This document shows, in pieces, positions 24,398-36,400 of a stretch of DNA of 64,000 nt. The notes beneath the pieces are model-generated. The model did not search any database and was not told where the DNA came from. It was given only the letters and a program-made list of their open reading frames with translations. Made by a program: the position numbers and the translations under genes. The DNA lies in contig BTRK01000006.1 of assembly GCA_036245805.1 (NCBI GenBank), positions 31,748,901-31,812,900 on the forward strand. Direction: 5' to 3'. Origin of the DNA: Pristionchus mayeri (Eukaryota; Nematoda; Chromadorea; Rhabditida; Neodiplogasteridae). How positions within the stretch are numbered: the stretch's first letter is position 1; each line of letters begins with the position of its first letter.

Positions 24398-25771
24398 TTG
24401 GGGTGTCCCAAAAGTTCGTGGAATTTTTTCGAAAATTTCTTTCTTTGAAGCGATGAATCGAGCTATCTAACGTAGCATTGAGTAGAGCAATCAGTGCTCT
24501 ACTATTTCCGAGCTTCATAAATTATAAATGTTCAAGTTTACAAGAATAGTGCGATTCCGAAGTTGTGTCTCAAAAATTTAAAAAAAAAACGTGAAATTCT
24601 TTCCTATGAAGAGATATAACTGGTGTGATTATGCGTAGATACTTTGTAGTTGGAAAGTAACTTACTGGATACTATTCTGGCCTTCCGAATCGCGATTAGG
24701 AAAATAGTAAATTTCAACGTGTTTTTAAAATTTTCCTAGATTTCGATACCAAAAGGTTTCAAAATACAATACTTAATATAAAACGAATTTACATTGCAAA
24801 ATTAGGCCGATTGACGGGCAAATTGCCATGAAAATGTGAAAAATTCTGAAAACGGCATTCTCCCGACCAGTGGTGGAAAAGGTAGGTAGGGAAAATCGAA
24901 AAATCTGGGCATGTTTGGGCCATTTTGGCAAAAAATGGGCATGTTTTGGGCAAGTTTTTAAACTAATTATGCCATGTTATTTCATTAGAAAAAAGCGTGT
25001 TAAAAATACATAGAAAACATGTTTTGAGCAATTTTTATCCACTCATTCAATCACATCAACAATTATTGCAAAAAACACGACGTGTACACGACGTACCTGC
25101 GACTTCACCTTATAAGGTCATGTTTATAATTTACTTTATTAGTTATATCACAATCCGGAATGTTCAGGCTTCATTTTCCTGTCTTGCGATTTTAAAAATA
25201 TTAATGGGGAGCTTCACAAAACATGCCCAAAGGAAATATTCGTGGTGTGCCATAGCGTGCACTATCGAGTGGTTTATTTTCCCATTCCATCGTATACTTT
25301 TTCTTTACCAAGTCCATACTCTTTCCCTCTCGCTTGCACTGCACTTTCGAGTCGGCCTGGCATGGGCATGTTTCTAACTCCGACCCCAAAAATCTGGGCA
25401 CGTTAGGTCGCGTTTTACCTACTTTTCCACCACTGCTCCCGACACAAGTTTTGATGTTTTTCGGCCGCCAATAAAGAAATATACAATTTAATAGGTTTAA
25501 TTGAAAGAATGGTAGCTGCTACTAATTCACAATTAACTAGAGTTTTGAAACTTGAAAGAAAATGAAATTATATTTTTTTTAAAACAGGGTCCTAAAAATG
25601 CAAATTTTGGAATATTTCATCATCACTTGGCAATCGTTTAATGAAATAACCTACGCAAAAAATATTGCAGGTCCAGCTATAATAGGTATGAACGATAATT
25701 AGTTTTCGTGACTTTTACCTCGCGAGAAAATATAATCAGAAAAAATTCCACGAAATTTTGGGACACCCCAA
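24398..25771. mobile_element. Mariner-type MITE with nested hAT MITE
   Basis: TIR TTGGGGTGTCCCAAAAG ... CTTTTGGGACACCCCAA-like, flanked by TA (24396-24397 and 25772-25773). No transposase frame. It is interrupted by a second element at 24868-25435. Confidence 0.88.
24868..25435. mobile_element. hAT-type MITE, 8-bp target duplication
   Basis: Ends CAGTGGTGGAAAAGGTAGG and inverse CCACCACTG, flanked by CTCCCGAC on both sides. Same family as the element at 14169-14918. It is inserted in a mariner-type element, which must therefore be older. Confidence 0.9.
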
Positions 25772-25782
25772 TACTTTTATCA

Positions 25783-27198
25783 GCTGTGAGTCTCGCTAGA
25801 ACCACTGTATTTTTAGTATTTCTAGCCGTTCTCTACAGAGAGTTGCGCTAGAATTACGAAAATTCGCTTCTTGGGGTAAATTTTCATTCTCTACACGCTG
25901 AAATAGTTGTCATCTTTCTATAATCACGTCTTTATCGATATCGTGATAGAATGTAGGGCTAAACCTCAAAAGTGCATTAAAGAAGGAGTAACACGAAAAA
26001 ATAGTTTAATATGCCATTATGTATGTGTAATAGAAGCCGGCAGCCCGATAATGAATCACTTTATCCGAAGTTTCACAGACATATCTGAGGCTATTTACAT
26101 ACGCGCAAAGTTCATTGACGGCGCAGGGATGTGGTTAGTTCGTTTATGTTTCACTTTCTCTACATAATTTTCGCCTCGTTCTTGGGGTAATTTGGCTACA
26201 GTTTCCCATTGCGAGCGCAATATCTTCGCGGTGGGACTCCCTAGCATCCATTCGTGTTACCCCTTCTTTAAGCCACTTCGTGGAGATGTTGGTCTCAATG
26301 TATAATGGTCATAAAACAATTTTGGTGCGAATCGATCATTGTATTTTGGACAAATCATGGTTTCAATTTTCCGGAAGCTTTGCTTCCCATTTGCGCACAG
26401 TGGAGAGAACGAACAACATCATTATCTCGACTTCTGCCCACCATAGCCTCGTTGGCGCCTTTTGCTTATCAATCTTTTTGGCAAGTTCGATCCTGGACAG
26501 GCCAATCTCTTTTGCTTCTTATCGTGCGCATAACGGAAATTCTGCGACGTGCGCTATAATTGTATTGAACTTCTGTCAGAGAGAATCACAAAGAGACAAA
26601 TTTTTAAGTTGTGGTCTTGCATCGAAATGAAATGGGAAAGGCTTCAAGAGCACGTGCCTGACCAGAAGCGAGTTTGTGGATGTTTCTGAGCCAACGTGCA
26701 CTATCGCATAGTTTCCGTTATGTGCACCATAAGAAGCAAAAGAGATTGGCACTGGTCGGGATTGAACTTGTCGAAAAAGATTGAGAAGCAATCGCGCAAC
26801 CGACTGCGCCAACGAAGTTATGGTGGGCAAAAGCGAGATAAGGATTTTGTTCGTTCTCTTCACTTGGCGCAAAAAAAGAAGCAAAGCTTCCGGAAAATTG
26901 AAACCATGATTTCTCCAAAATACAATGATCGATTCGCACCAAAACTGCTTTATGACCATTATACATTGAGACCAACATCTCCACGAAATGGCTTAATGCA
27001 CTTTTGAGGTTTAACCCCACATTCTATCACGATATCGATAAAGACGTGATTATAGAAAGATTACTACTATTTCAGCTTGTAGACAATGAAAAGTTACCCC
27101 CAGGAAACGAATTTTCGTAATCCTAGGGCTACTCTCCGTGGAGAACGGCTTGAAATACTAAAAAAAAATGGTTCTAGCGAGACTTCTAGCTCGTCACA
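25783..27198. repeat. Large palindrome (~1.4 kb)
   Basis: Near-perfect arms meet at ~26600-26690. Shared blocks include TCTCGCTAGAACC at the outer ends, TTTATCGATATCGTGATAGA and AGATGTTGGTCTCAATGTAT. The arms contain mirrored open frames of up to ~127 codons (LLYDHYTLRPTSPRNG-like), but they show no known domain, and mirror symmetry explains their paired appearance. Confidence 0.88.
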
Positions 27199-27481
27199 GT
27201 AGGTCAAACATGCAAAATGGAGTTGCTTATCGTCATCAGCATCCAAAACTACCCCGGGATGCAAGTTTTCCAAAAATGTCTGTTCCAGAGTTTGTCCGAA
27301 CCTTAGAAGTACGCCGTCCTATACGTCCCTGCGGAGAGCGCCTCTCAAAATGGGCGCAATCCGCAACCATGAATAGGGGTTTATGGTCTGAATTCACCTC
27401 GCCGCCAGTGTTGGGCAACTATGATTGCCACACAAATATCCCACTGCTCGACAACTTTTGGGCCTACAGTTAGAGAGAATC

Positions 27482-30400
27482 TCACGGTTTCGGCTGCTGC
27501 ACTTCCAGCTTCGCCATTGTCTCATCTGCCTCTGTCTCCTCTTCCTTCCCCATATCGTTGGTCTCCATCATCTCCTCTTTCAGCAGGGGTTTCACCATTC
27601 CCGTCGTCTCCTTTCCCCCTTCGTTCATAGGAGTAAGGAAACGGGCGAGAACTTTCTGCAGTTCAAATGTTTATCAGTAAATGCAACCCCCATCTCTTAG
27701 TTAATTTATATTGAGCAACACAATAACCATTATTTTTACGGTGCTCCGGTAATAAATCAATATTATTATTTTATAGATGATGCCTCCCATCAAGGGAAAA
27801 TGCGACGAGAGTAGATGCATTTGATACCTACACTTCAAGGTAACTCGCCTTCTCTTCCTCAGTCAGTCCCTTCGCGCGCCTCTTCTTCGGTGGTGGTCCT
27901 TCTTCCGTGCTCTTGCGGGGCTGCAATCAATCTACAATATAAGCTTGCAACAGTTCACAACTCACCCTGCCTCGTTTCTTCTTGCTCGTATCAACAACCG
28001 GAGGTGGTGAGACGGTAGTGGGCTCATCATCTAAAGCAAGCAACTGCATTCTCCGTCTTGTGTGGTCTACCGTACCCTCGTCTTCGCTTGTTTTCCAGAT
28101 GAGAGTTCGCTGACTCTTGGGCATCGCAGCTCTCTTCTCTTTGAGGCGATGGGACTTACGACGAGTCTCGCATTCGCCCTGACATTACAAACAAATATGT
28201 ATACACACCATATAATACCTTGATGGTAGACCACGATCTAGATCGTTCGATCATCAGAATTTTCAATAGCGTGACGTCTAATGAGGAAAGGGGAGATCAT
28301 CGCTTGTTTACTCAATGCCAACATCGAATTCAGCTATATGAGCCCGTTTGCGTAAGATTCGAGCAGATGTGGCTGATTCACCGACAGTCCAAAAATCTCG
28401 ATTCTCTATAAATGTGCACTTTGGGGTTTTCGGTGGCGCTGAAAACGGTGGGCATACTCATTTTGCACTCAGAGCCTTCGTTGACTCCAGATGGCGTCAC
28501 TTCGAAAACATGTTTTCGCGTATTTCGCCCCTCCGGAAAGTGCTAAAATTACGTGAATGTGGTTTCCGGGGTAGAATTTCATGCTGATTACGCCAATCTA
28601 CTTCATTTTGCATGAATTATTAAAATAAATTTTAAAATTTCAACTTTTCGTAGAGGTAATTGCGGGCCAAATGAGTTACATGGTTGGAACCGGCGTGACG
28701 AGTAGTCAGAATCTAAAATTTCATAGAATTTCTCCATGCGGTTTTCTAAATTCGAGTGAAATAGTGATATGAAATACTCTAATCACTCGTATTCCCTCTC
28801 GTTCCCTCTGGGCTCTCTCCCACCACCATACTCTCTCGCCCATTCCTCCCTAGGGAAGGGGAAGATAGTGGAATGCAGACTCGTTTATCACTGTTCTCGG
28901 CTCACGTTTTCACTCCAATTTCGAAAACGGCATGGAGAAAATCGATGAAATTTGAGATTCTAAATCTACTCATCACGCCGGTTCCAACCATGTAGCTCAT
29001 TTGGCCCGCAATTACCTCTACGAAAAGTTGAAATTTTAAAATTTATTTTAATAATTCATGCAAAATGAAGTGGTTAGGTGTAGTCAGCATGTAATTCTAC
29101 CCCGGAAACCTCATTCACGTAATTTTTTTTTTCACTTTCCGGAGGGGCGAAATACGCGAAAACCTGTTTTCGACGTGACGCCGTCTGGTGTCAACGAAGG
29201 CTCTGAGTACAAAATGAGTATGCCCACCGTGTCCAGCACCACCGAAAACCCCAAAGCGCAGATTTATAGAGAAACGGGATTTTTTGGATGTCCCTGTCCT
29301 TGCTCGATTCTTAGGCACACGGCCATAAAACACTTTCGAGGACTCAATTTAGGAAATTCTGATTATAACGTGAAATCATCAAGAGTGAACGGGTTCAGAT
29401 TAGAATATATCGTCGTCAGCATCTTTGAGAACCCCAATTCGGAAAAAAAGGTTTTTAAAAATTTTCTATATAAATGGCTTCATATAATCATATCAAGAAG
29501 ACTAGAGATGAAACCTCTTTCTCCTCCTTTATCTTCTTTAGCGCCACTCCACTAGGCATCCTCCAATCTTCGTCATTATCCTTTTCTTTTCTTATCTCCA
29601 TCTCCTCAATCTCTTTCTCTTCTTCTTGCTCTCCCTCATTCTTTTCATCATCTATATCCGACAGCATGATCATCGTTCCATCCTGTAAATTGAACAATCC
29701 TCTAAAGAACTACCAAGACTTCCATCAGCATTTTTTGATCTTCTTCACTACCTCCTCAACCTCTGACTCCCTCAAACTCCTCATAGCTTCCTCATATTTC
29801 TTCGCATTCTCTTCTGATTCTCTCATCTTCTCTGCCTTCACTATCTTCACGATCTCCATCGCCTCCATCACGAGTGTGTCCTCATCCTCAAATTAGAATT
29901 GAATGCTTCAACCATCCTCACTGTCCCTCACTATCAGTTCACTTCCATGCATAGCAAGTCTTTCCACTATCAATTCAATATATGACATATCACAATATCA
30001 TACTTCCTCCTCATCCTCATCTTCGTCCTCCTCCATTCTTCTCCGCCCCTCCATCTTCAATCCCATCATTTTCTTCCTCAGCCATTCCTCTCTATCTGAT
30101 CGTTGGTCTCCGTAAATGAGGCCCGCCCGCACAGAAGTCACCAGGCGCTTCAATAAAGAACTCACATTTCCTCCTCAAATCATCAAGTCTACGATCAAGT
30201 GCTATACGATAATAATATGTTGCACTCGTACAAATTATATGGATAATTAACTAGGTGGTGATAAATTATCACTGATAATTATAGATACCTTCTTATCGTA
30301 CATCTCCCTGCGTGCTGCGAGTATTTCCTTGTCAGGAATGCCCACGATGGGGGTCGGAGGGGGCGCCGCCAGCTTCTTATGCATCTCCATCACCATCGTC

Positions 30401-33400
30401 TTGTCAATCACAAGCGAGGGATTCGTCACTTTCTTCTCCACCTGTCACATAAAATACTACACTTCAATATTGTTATGAATCCGAAAAAAAAGAAATGTGG
30501 TATCTCATACTTGTGTAATATTCACAGGATGAACTGCCGCACTTTTATTTTCAAATAAAGCAATCAACATGAAACTTCGGGATTACTATTTTGAATATTA
30601 TTCGGTTATCTCCTTTATCTTAGCATAAATCGTCCAGCACACTATCCCCCCCCCCCCCCTCATACCTTCTTCACAATGCGCTTCCAGGCTTGGCTCCTTT
30701 TCGCACTCTTCACACCACCCATCACTGGGTAAGCGTCGAGAGAAGGGCACGCCTCCACTTCTTCCTCTCTCACAACACCCTGAGGGCATCTCGCACGATC
30801 CAATACTGTAAGTGTATGTAATTGAATAGTGGAAATCAGTTACACACTTCGTTATTCTTATGCTCCACCATCATCAGGCTTACAAGATATAACCACGACA
30901 CCACAATACTTGCTCACCTTTCATCTTTCTAGTGTTGAATTCATCGTCCTTCTTGTGGAACCGCATGCGTAGGAACTTGCTGCGACGGGCTGGGATACTG
31001 AATGAGCAATCGATCGCATGTCGTATTCCCTTAAGGGGGATCATTCTAACTGGTCATCGTACCCCTCAGTGATCTTCGCGAGTTGTGCAGATGGCAGTCT
31101 ATCGTGTAGTACTCCCTCACTCTTCACTCTCTTGTCCACTCGGTCCAGAACTGGCGGAGGATTCTCACTGCAATATATCTCACAACTATTAACACACGTC
31201 TTCTGAGAGGTTGCATGAAATATAATTATAATAATTTATCTCAGTGTTTCCCCTCTATCAGTGTTTCATCGAGAAGAGTCGTCTCCCAATCGCTCTCTCA
31301 ATTATCACACGTCTTCTGGGAGATCAGAGGTGGGGTTTGACAAAATGTTCAACGTGGTCCAATCTCCACAAAATTTTCATGGATGATACATCTGAGGTCC
31401 ACCAACGTTTATATAACATTTTGGATCCGGGAATTGAAAAGTGCCTAAAAGCCGGCTCTGAAAATTTTGAAAATTCAAAACTTCATAAAATGCTTCAAAG
31501 TTGAGGAAAAAGGTCGCTGAAAAAACAGAACGAATCCACTCGTTGAGTAGAATAACTTTTCTGTTGACACTTTTTGTGTGGGTAAAACATGAAAATATGA
31601 AAAGTTGAAAAAATCATTTTTTCATCACCAAAATTTGCATAAAAATGGCCGTCGTGAAAAATAAAGCAATGAGTGTCCAGCTTATTTCGTCAGATTCGGA
31701 ATCTACAACCTTTTTTACCCCAGGTGGCATTTTTTCAGGAAAATCGAAGATGTAATATGTTTCCATTTTAGGCCTTAAACATGGCGACCCTCGTGTTTTC
31801 ATGCAAAATCGAAATTTTCATGATGTCATATTTGAGTAATTATCGCTCGTGGATATCTTTTCTTTCCGTTTTCAATGTTTTCTGACCTATTCATACTGAT
31901 TTCCATTAAAAAACCGAATATTTCAATACTTCACAAAATCACATTTTTCACGAAATTTCTCAGATTTCATGATTTTATGAAGTATTGAAATCTTCGGTTT
32001 TTTAAATGGAAATCAGTATGAAAAGGTCAGAAAACATTGAAAAAGGAAAGAAAATATATCCACGACGTTGGTGGACCTCAGATGTATCATCCATGAAAAT
32101 TTTGTGGAGATTGGACCACGTTGAACATTTTGTCAAACAGGGGACTAGGATTCATGCAATCTCTCAGAAGACGTGTGTTATGAGTCACCCTGCCTCCCCC
32201 TCTACCCCTACCGAGGAAGACCCCAACGTCTCCATTGGAGACCTCCTCAACATTCCTTCCCACTGCAAGAACGCTTCCAATGCCTCCTTCGGGCGAATCT
32301 TCGATTCGGTTTACAAAATGAACCCATCGAAGAGGTTCCGACCTGAGGAGGAGGATTCCCTATTCTGCACCACGCAGGGCTACCTTGTCAACAAGAACAA
32401 GTGGTAAAGAAGATTCGAGCTGACACAGGCCACAATGTTCACCTCTCTGGAGGTGCTCTATCAAGAGCTTGCCAAGCTGCAGCAGCAGATGACGGAGATC
32501 CACAACGCCATCACCGAACTCGCCAAGTCCATCCTCTCAACCTTCCAGTCCTCATTCGAAGGAGTCAAGCAGAAGCTGGACCTCCTCGACCCGACCCAGT
32601 TCCCCCCTCTCGACACGACCATCGTCGCCTCTACCGTGAAAGAGGCAGTGAAGGATACCCTCAAGACTGACAGCAACGATCGCCTTCGTCGATTCCAAGT
32701 GTTTCTGAGAAACCTGGAGTCGAAGAAGGACGACGCAGAAGAAATCAAGGAGATCTGCGACAAGATCAAGGTCCCTTTTCCCGTGAAGTTCTTCCGCTTG
32801 AGGGGAAAGGAAGGAATCCGCCCAGTCATACTGACATTCACTACTGCCGAGGAGGCAGTGGACTTCATTCGTCGTCTTGCGAGGAGCAAGAGAGACCCAA
32901 ACCCCCTCTTCCCCTCTCTTGTCGCTCGAGCCAATTATTCCCCCGAGGAGGAGAAAGCCTACAAAGCAGCGTGGGCCGATGCCTGCTCTCGCAACGACTC
33001 CGCGGGCCGCAAGGAGTACATAGTGAAGAATTTGAAAGTCACCAAACTGGAGAAGCCGGGAGAATGGACGGCGAGAGCTCGCCCGGCCAAGAAGTGAGTC
33101 AACATTATTCATCAGTTTTACTTCGCTCTCCAGTCTCTCCTCTCTCCTATCATCTCTCATCTCCTAACATCTCATCATCTCATTTCCCGTCTCTTGCACA
33201 CTCTCCTTTGTCTCATTCATTGCCTTCCCCCTCTGCCGGCACTCGGGGAGGTGAAGGTTTTCAACCCCCGAGCGGTCGCGCAGAGGGTGCATCAATCATT
33301 CAATATACTCACAACTTTTCTCACAATTTCGTTCATTCCTTACCATCTCTCAATACCCCCTCTACCGATGCTCAGGGAGGTGGTATAGTCCAAACCCCGA

Positions 33401-36400
33401 GACGTCGTGACGAGGTTAATTCCGAACTCAAATTTATTCAATGTAACGTGCAGTCAATTAAAAATAAGGTTGATTCATTCCACTCTCTCCTTTCGCTCCA
33501 CTACATAGACATTGCGTCCGTGTGTGAAACTTGGCTGGATGAGACAATTCCCGAATCATTTCTTGTTCGTGATACTTCGTACTCCATTGTCCGGCTAGAT
33601 AGACCAACTCTTGGAGGTGGTATTTGTCTCTTCCTTTCCCACTCCATTGATTTTGTTCAACTTGAACCCTGCCTTCCCCCCGGTGTCGAATTACTCGCTA
33701 TTGATATTGTCAAACCTTTCCCTTGTCGCGTTATTTCCATCTATAATCCTAATCACGATTGCGACTCCCGTCCCCTCCTCACTTCCATCTCTGATCTAAT
33801 TGTTTCCACATCTCTTCCCTCATTTGTTATGGGAGACTTCAATCTCCCCCACATTGATTGGCCTCATTCCAAACTCTCTCGCAGTTGTACAATTTGCTGT
33901 AACTTCATCGATTTCTGCGCCTCTCATGGTCTCACACAGCACGTTCTTTCTCCTACTCGCAATGCAAACATTCTTGATTTAGTTCTTTCTACCGATTCTC
34001 ATTTCTTGTCATCTATTTCCCTTCCCCCTGGTCTCGCTGATCATTTCAACATCAATTTTTCCCTGCGCACTATCTCTTTTGATAATCAGGATGAGTCAGC
34101 CTCTCGCTCCTAGAGGAAGGGAAATTTTGCTTTAGCAAACTCCCTCTTCTCGGAGATCGATTGGATGACATCCCTAATCAATGGAGATACGACACAGAAA
34201 ATGTATGGCAGATTTGTAGAAATTGTCCAGCAAGTGATCGTAGAAACAATCCCCCTTACTCCCAATCGCCCGAGTTATTCTAAACATATCCTAAAACTCC
34301 TTCGTATTCAATATAGAATGTATTGCAATAACGACCCCAGTTATGAAGCCTTCTCTAAGAAGGTCCGCATAGCCATTAGACGTGAAGCAATTAGGAAGGA
34401 GGGCAAACGAATTCTTTCATCCAGTGGAGGTCTCTTCTCTCACATGAGAAGTATTTCCAAACAAAAAGCCTCCGTTACTGCGCTTCGGCGTGTTGACGGC
34501 TCATTCGCTTCCTCCCCTTCCGAAAAAGCTGAAGCCCTATCCGCACAATTCAATTCCGTTTTCACTGTTGATAACGGTATAATTCCACCTTTCCCTCTTC
34601 GGACCACTGCCACCCTAGATTCTATAGATGTTTCCCCATTCATCCTGGAAAAATTTCTTGCAAAAATGCCTCGAAAGTGCTCAGTCGGCCCCGATCGCAT
34701 TCCCTCTATTCTCCTTAAAGAATGTGCCACTTCCCTCGCATTCCCCCTCTCCCTCATTTTTCAATCCTCTCTCCTTACCGGCTCCGTTCCTTCCCAATGG
34801 ACGGAGGCAGTTGTCTGCCCTCTGTTCAAGAAGGGAGGGAAACGTGAGAACGCTTCCGCTTATAGGCCCATTTCACTAACTAGTAATGTTTCCAAGCTTT
34901 TTGAGAGAGTTGTGAAAAGCACTCTCTCATACTTTCTCAATTCTAATAAACTCCTCACTTCCAGTCAATATGGCTTCCGTAAGGGTAGAAGTACAACCCA
35001 TCAATTAGTATTCTTCCTCTCCCAACTCATTAATAAGCGTTGTTCCAAATCGTCTACTGATGTTGCCTACGTCGACTTCTCTAAGGCCTTCGATTCCGTG
35101 TCCCATAGGAAACTACTACTTAAACTTTCATCATATGGTGTCTCTGGAAATCTCCATGGATGGATTGATTCATGGCTTTGCAGACGATCACAAAAAGTGC
35201 GTGTTGATTCTATTGGGGTGTCCGGAAAGTATGAGTATGAGGGGATTGGAATGGATTGGGAAGAAGTATGAGGGGATTGGAATGGATTGTGAAGAAGTAT
35301 GAGGGGATTGGAATGGATGGTGAAGAAGTATGAGGGGATTGGAATGGATTGGGAAGAAGTATGAGGGGATTGGAATGGATTGTGAAGAAGTATTGGGGTG
35401 TCCGGAAAGTTCGTATAATGCTTCGGAAAAAAGTCAGTTCGCGATCAAATGCAGTGATTGCGCAATCTGTTTGTCAACAATGTATTGCATCATTCTGACG
35501 TTGAGTAGTGAGAGGATTTAATCAGTCTCCTAGTTGCTACATTGATTCTTGTGATGGACTCCCATCTCTACCTCCGAGCAGTTTTACTTCTTTACTACCG
35601 TCTTGGCCGATCCGTGAAGGAGGCCCACTCTGCCCTGGCCCAGTCGGAAGGAGCTGACGCCCCCTCCATACCCTTCTGCTATAAGTGGTTCTCCCGCTTC
35701 AAGAAAGGGGAGTTTGGTCTCGATGATCAACCCCGCTCTGGACGCCCTCCCTCCCTCGATCAGCCTTTCGTTCTCCGCACACTGAAGCGCAAGCCCATGG
35801 CCAGTGTGCGTGAGTTGAAGAAGGATACTGGTACTCCCAGATCAACGGTGTCCGATATCATCCATCGATCTGGGAAGAAGCCGAAACTCCCACAAGTGAT
35901 TCCCCATGACCTCTCCCCCGAACAGCTGAAAAATCGTGTTCAAGTCTGTCGGGAATTACTCCATCGTAGATCCGATCTTCGATGGGTCAATTCCATCATC
36001 GCTACAGATGAGAAGTGGATCACGTACGATAACCCTGTGAGGAGACTGCAATGGGTGGATGCAGATGAGAAGCCCACGCCCGTCCCGAAGAAGGAAGAGC
36101 ACGGAAAGAAGGAACTCCTCTGCTTCTTCTTCTCAGTGCTCGGTCCCATCTACTGGGAGATCCTCGCCCCTGGCACCAGCATCAATGCCGACCTCTTCTC
36201 TGAACAACTGGAAGATGTCGCGATCAGAGTCCCTCCCAGACCCCTGAACCAGGGCAAAATTCTTCTTCTGATGGACAATGCTCGCCCACATCAGGCGAAG
36301 ATGACCCAGAAGAAAATGGTCGAGCTGAAGATCGAGAGGATTCCCCATCCACCGTATTCCCCGGATCTCTCCCCATGCGACTACCACTGCTTCCGCTCTC

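Noticed and set aside
28300..29340. CRISPR-like or tandem array
   Set aside because: The repeats are two mirror arms of one palindrome, not regularly spaced direct repeats, and this is a eukaryotic genome.
30120..30200. Extra THAP-gene exon (ALDRRLDDLRRK-like)
   Set aside because: Its phase does not fit the preceding exon and in-phase reading meets a stop, so it is left out of the exon list.
32461..33160. Long minus-strand frames over the LINE
   Set aside because: Antisense shadows of LINE ORF1, which has clear family features on the plus strand.
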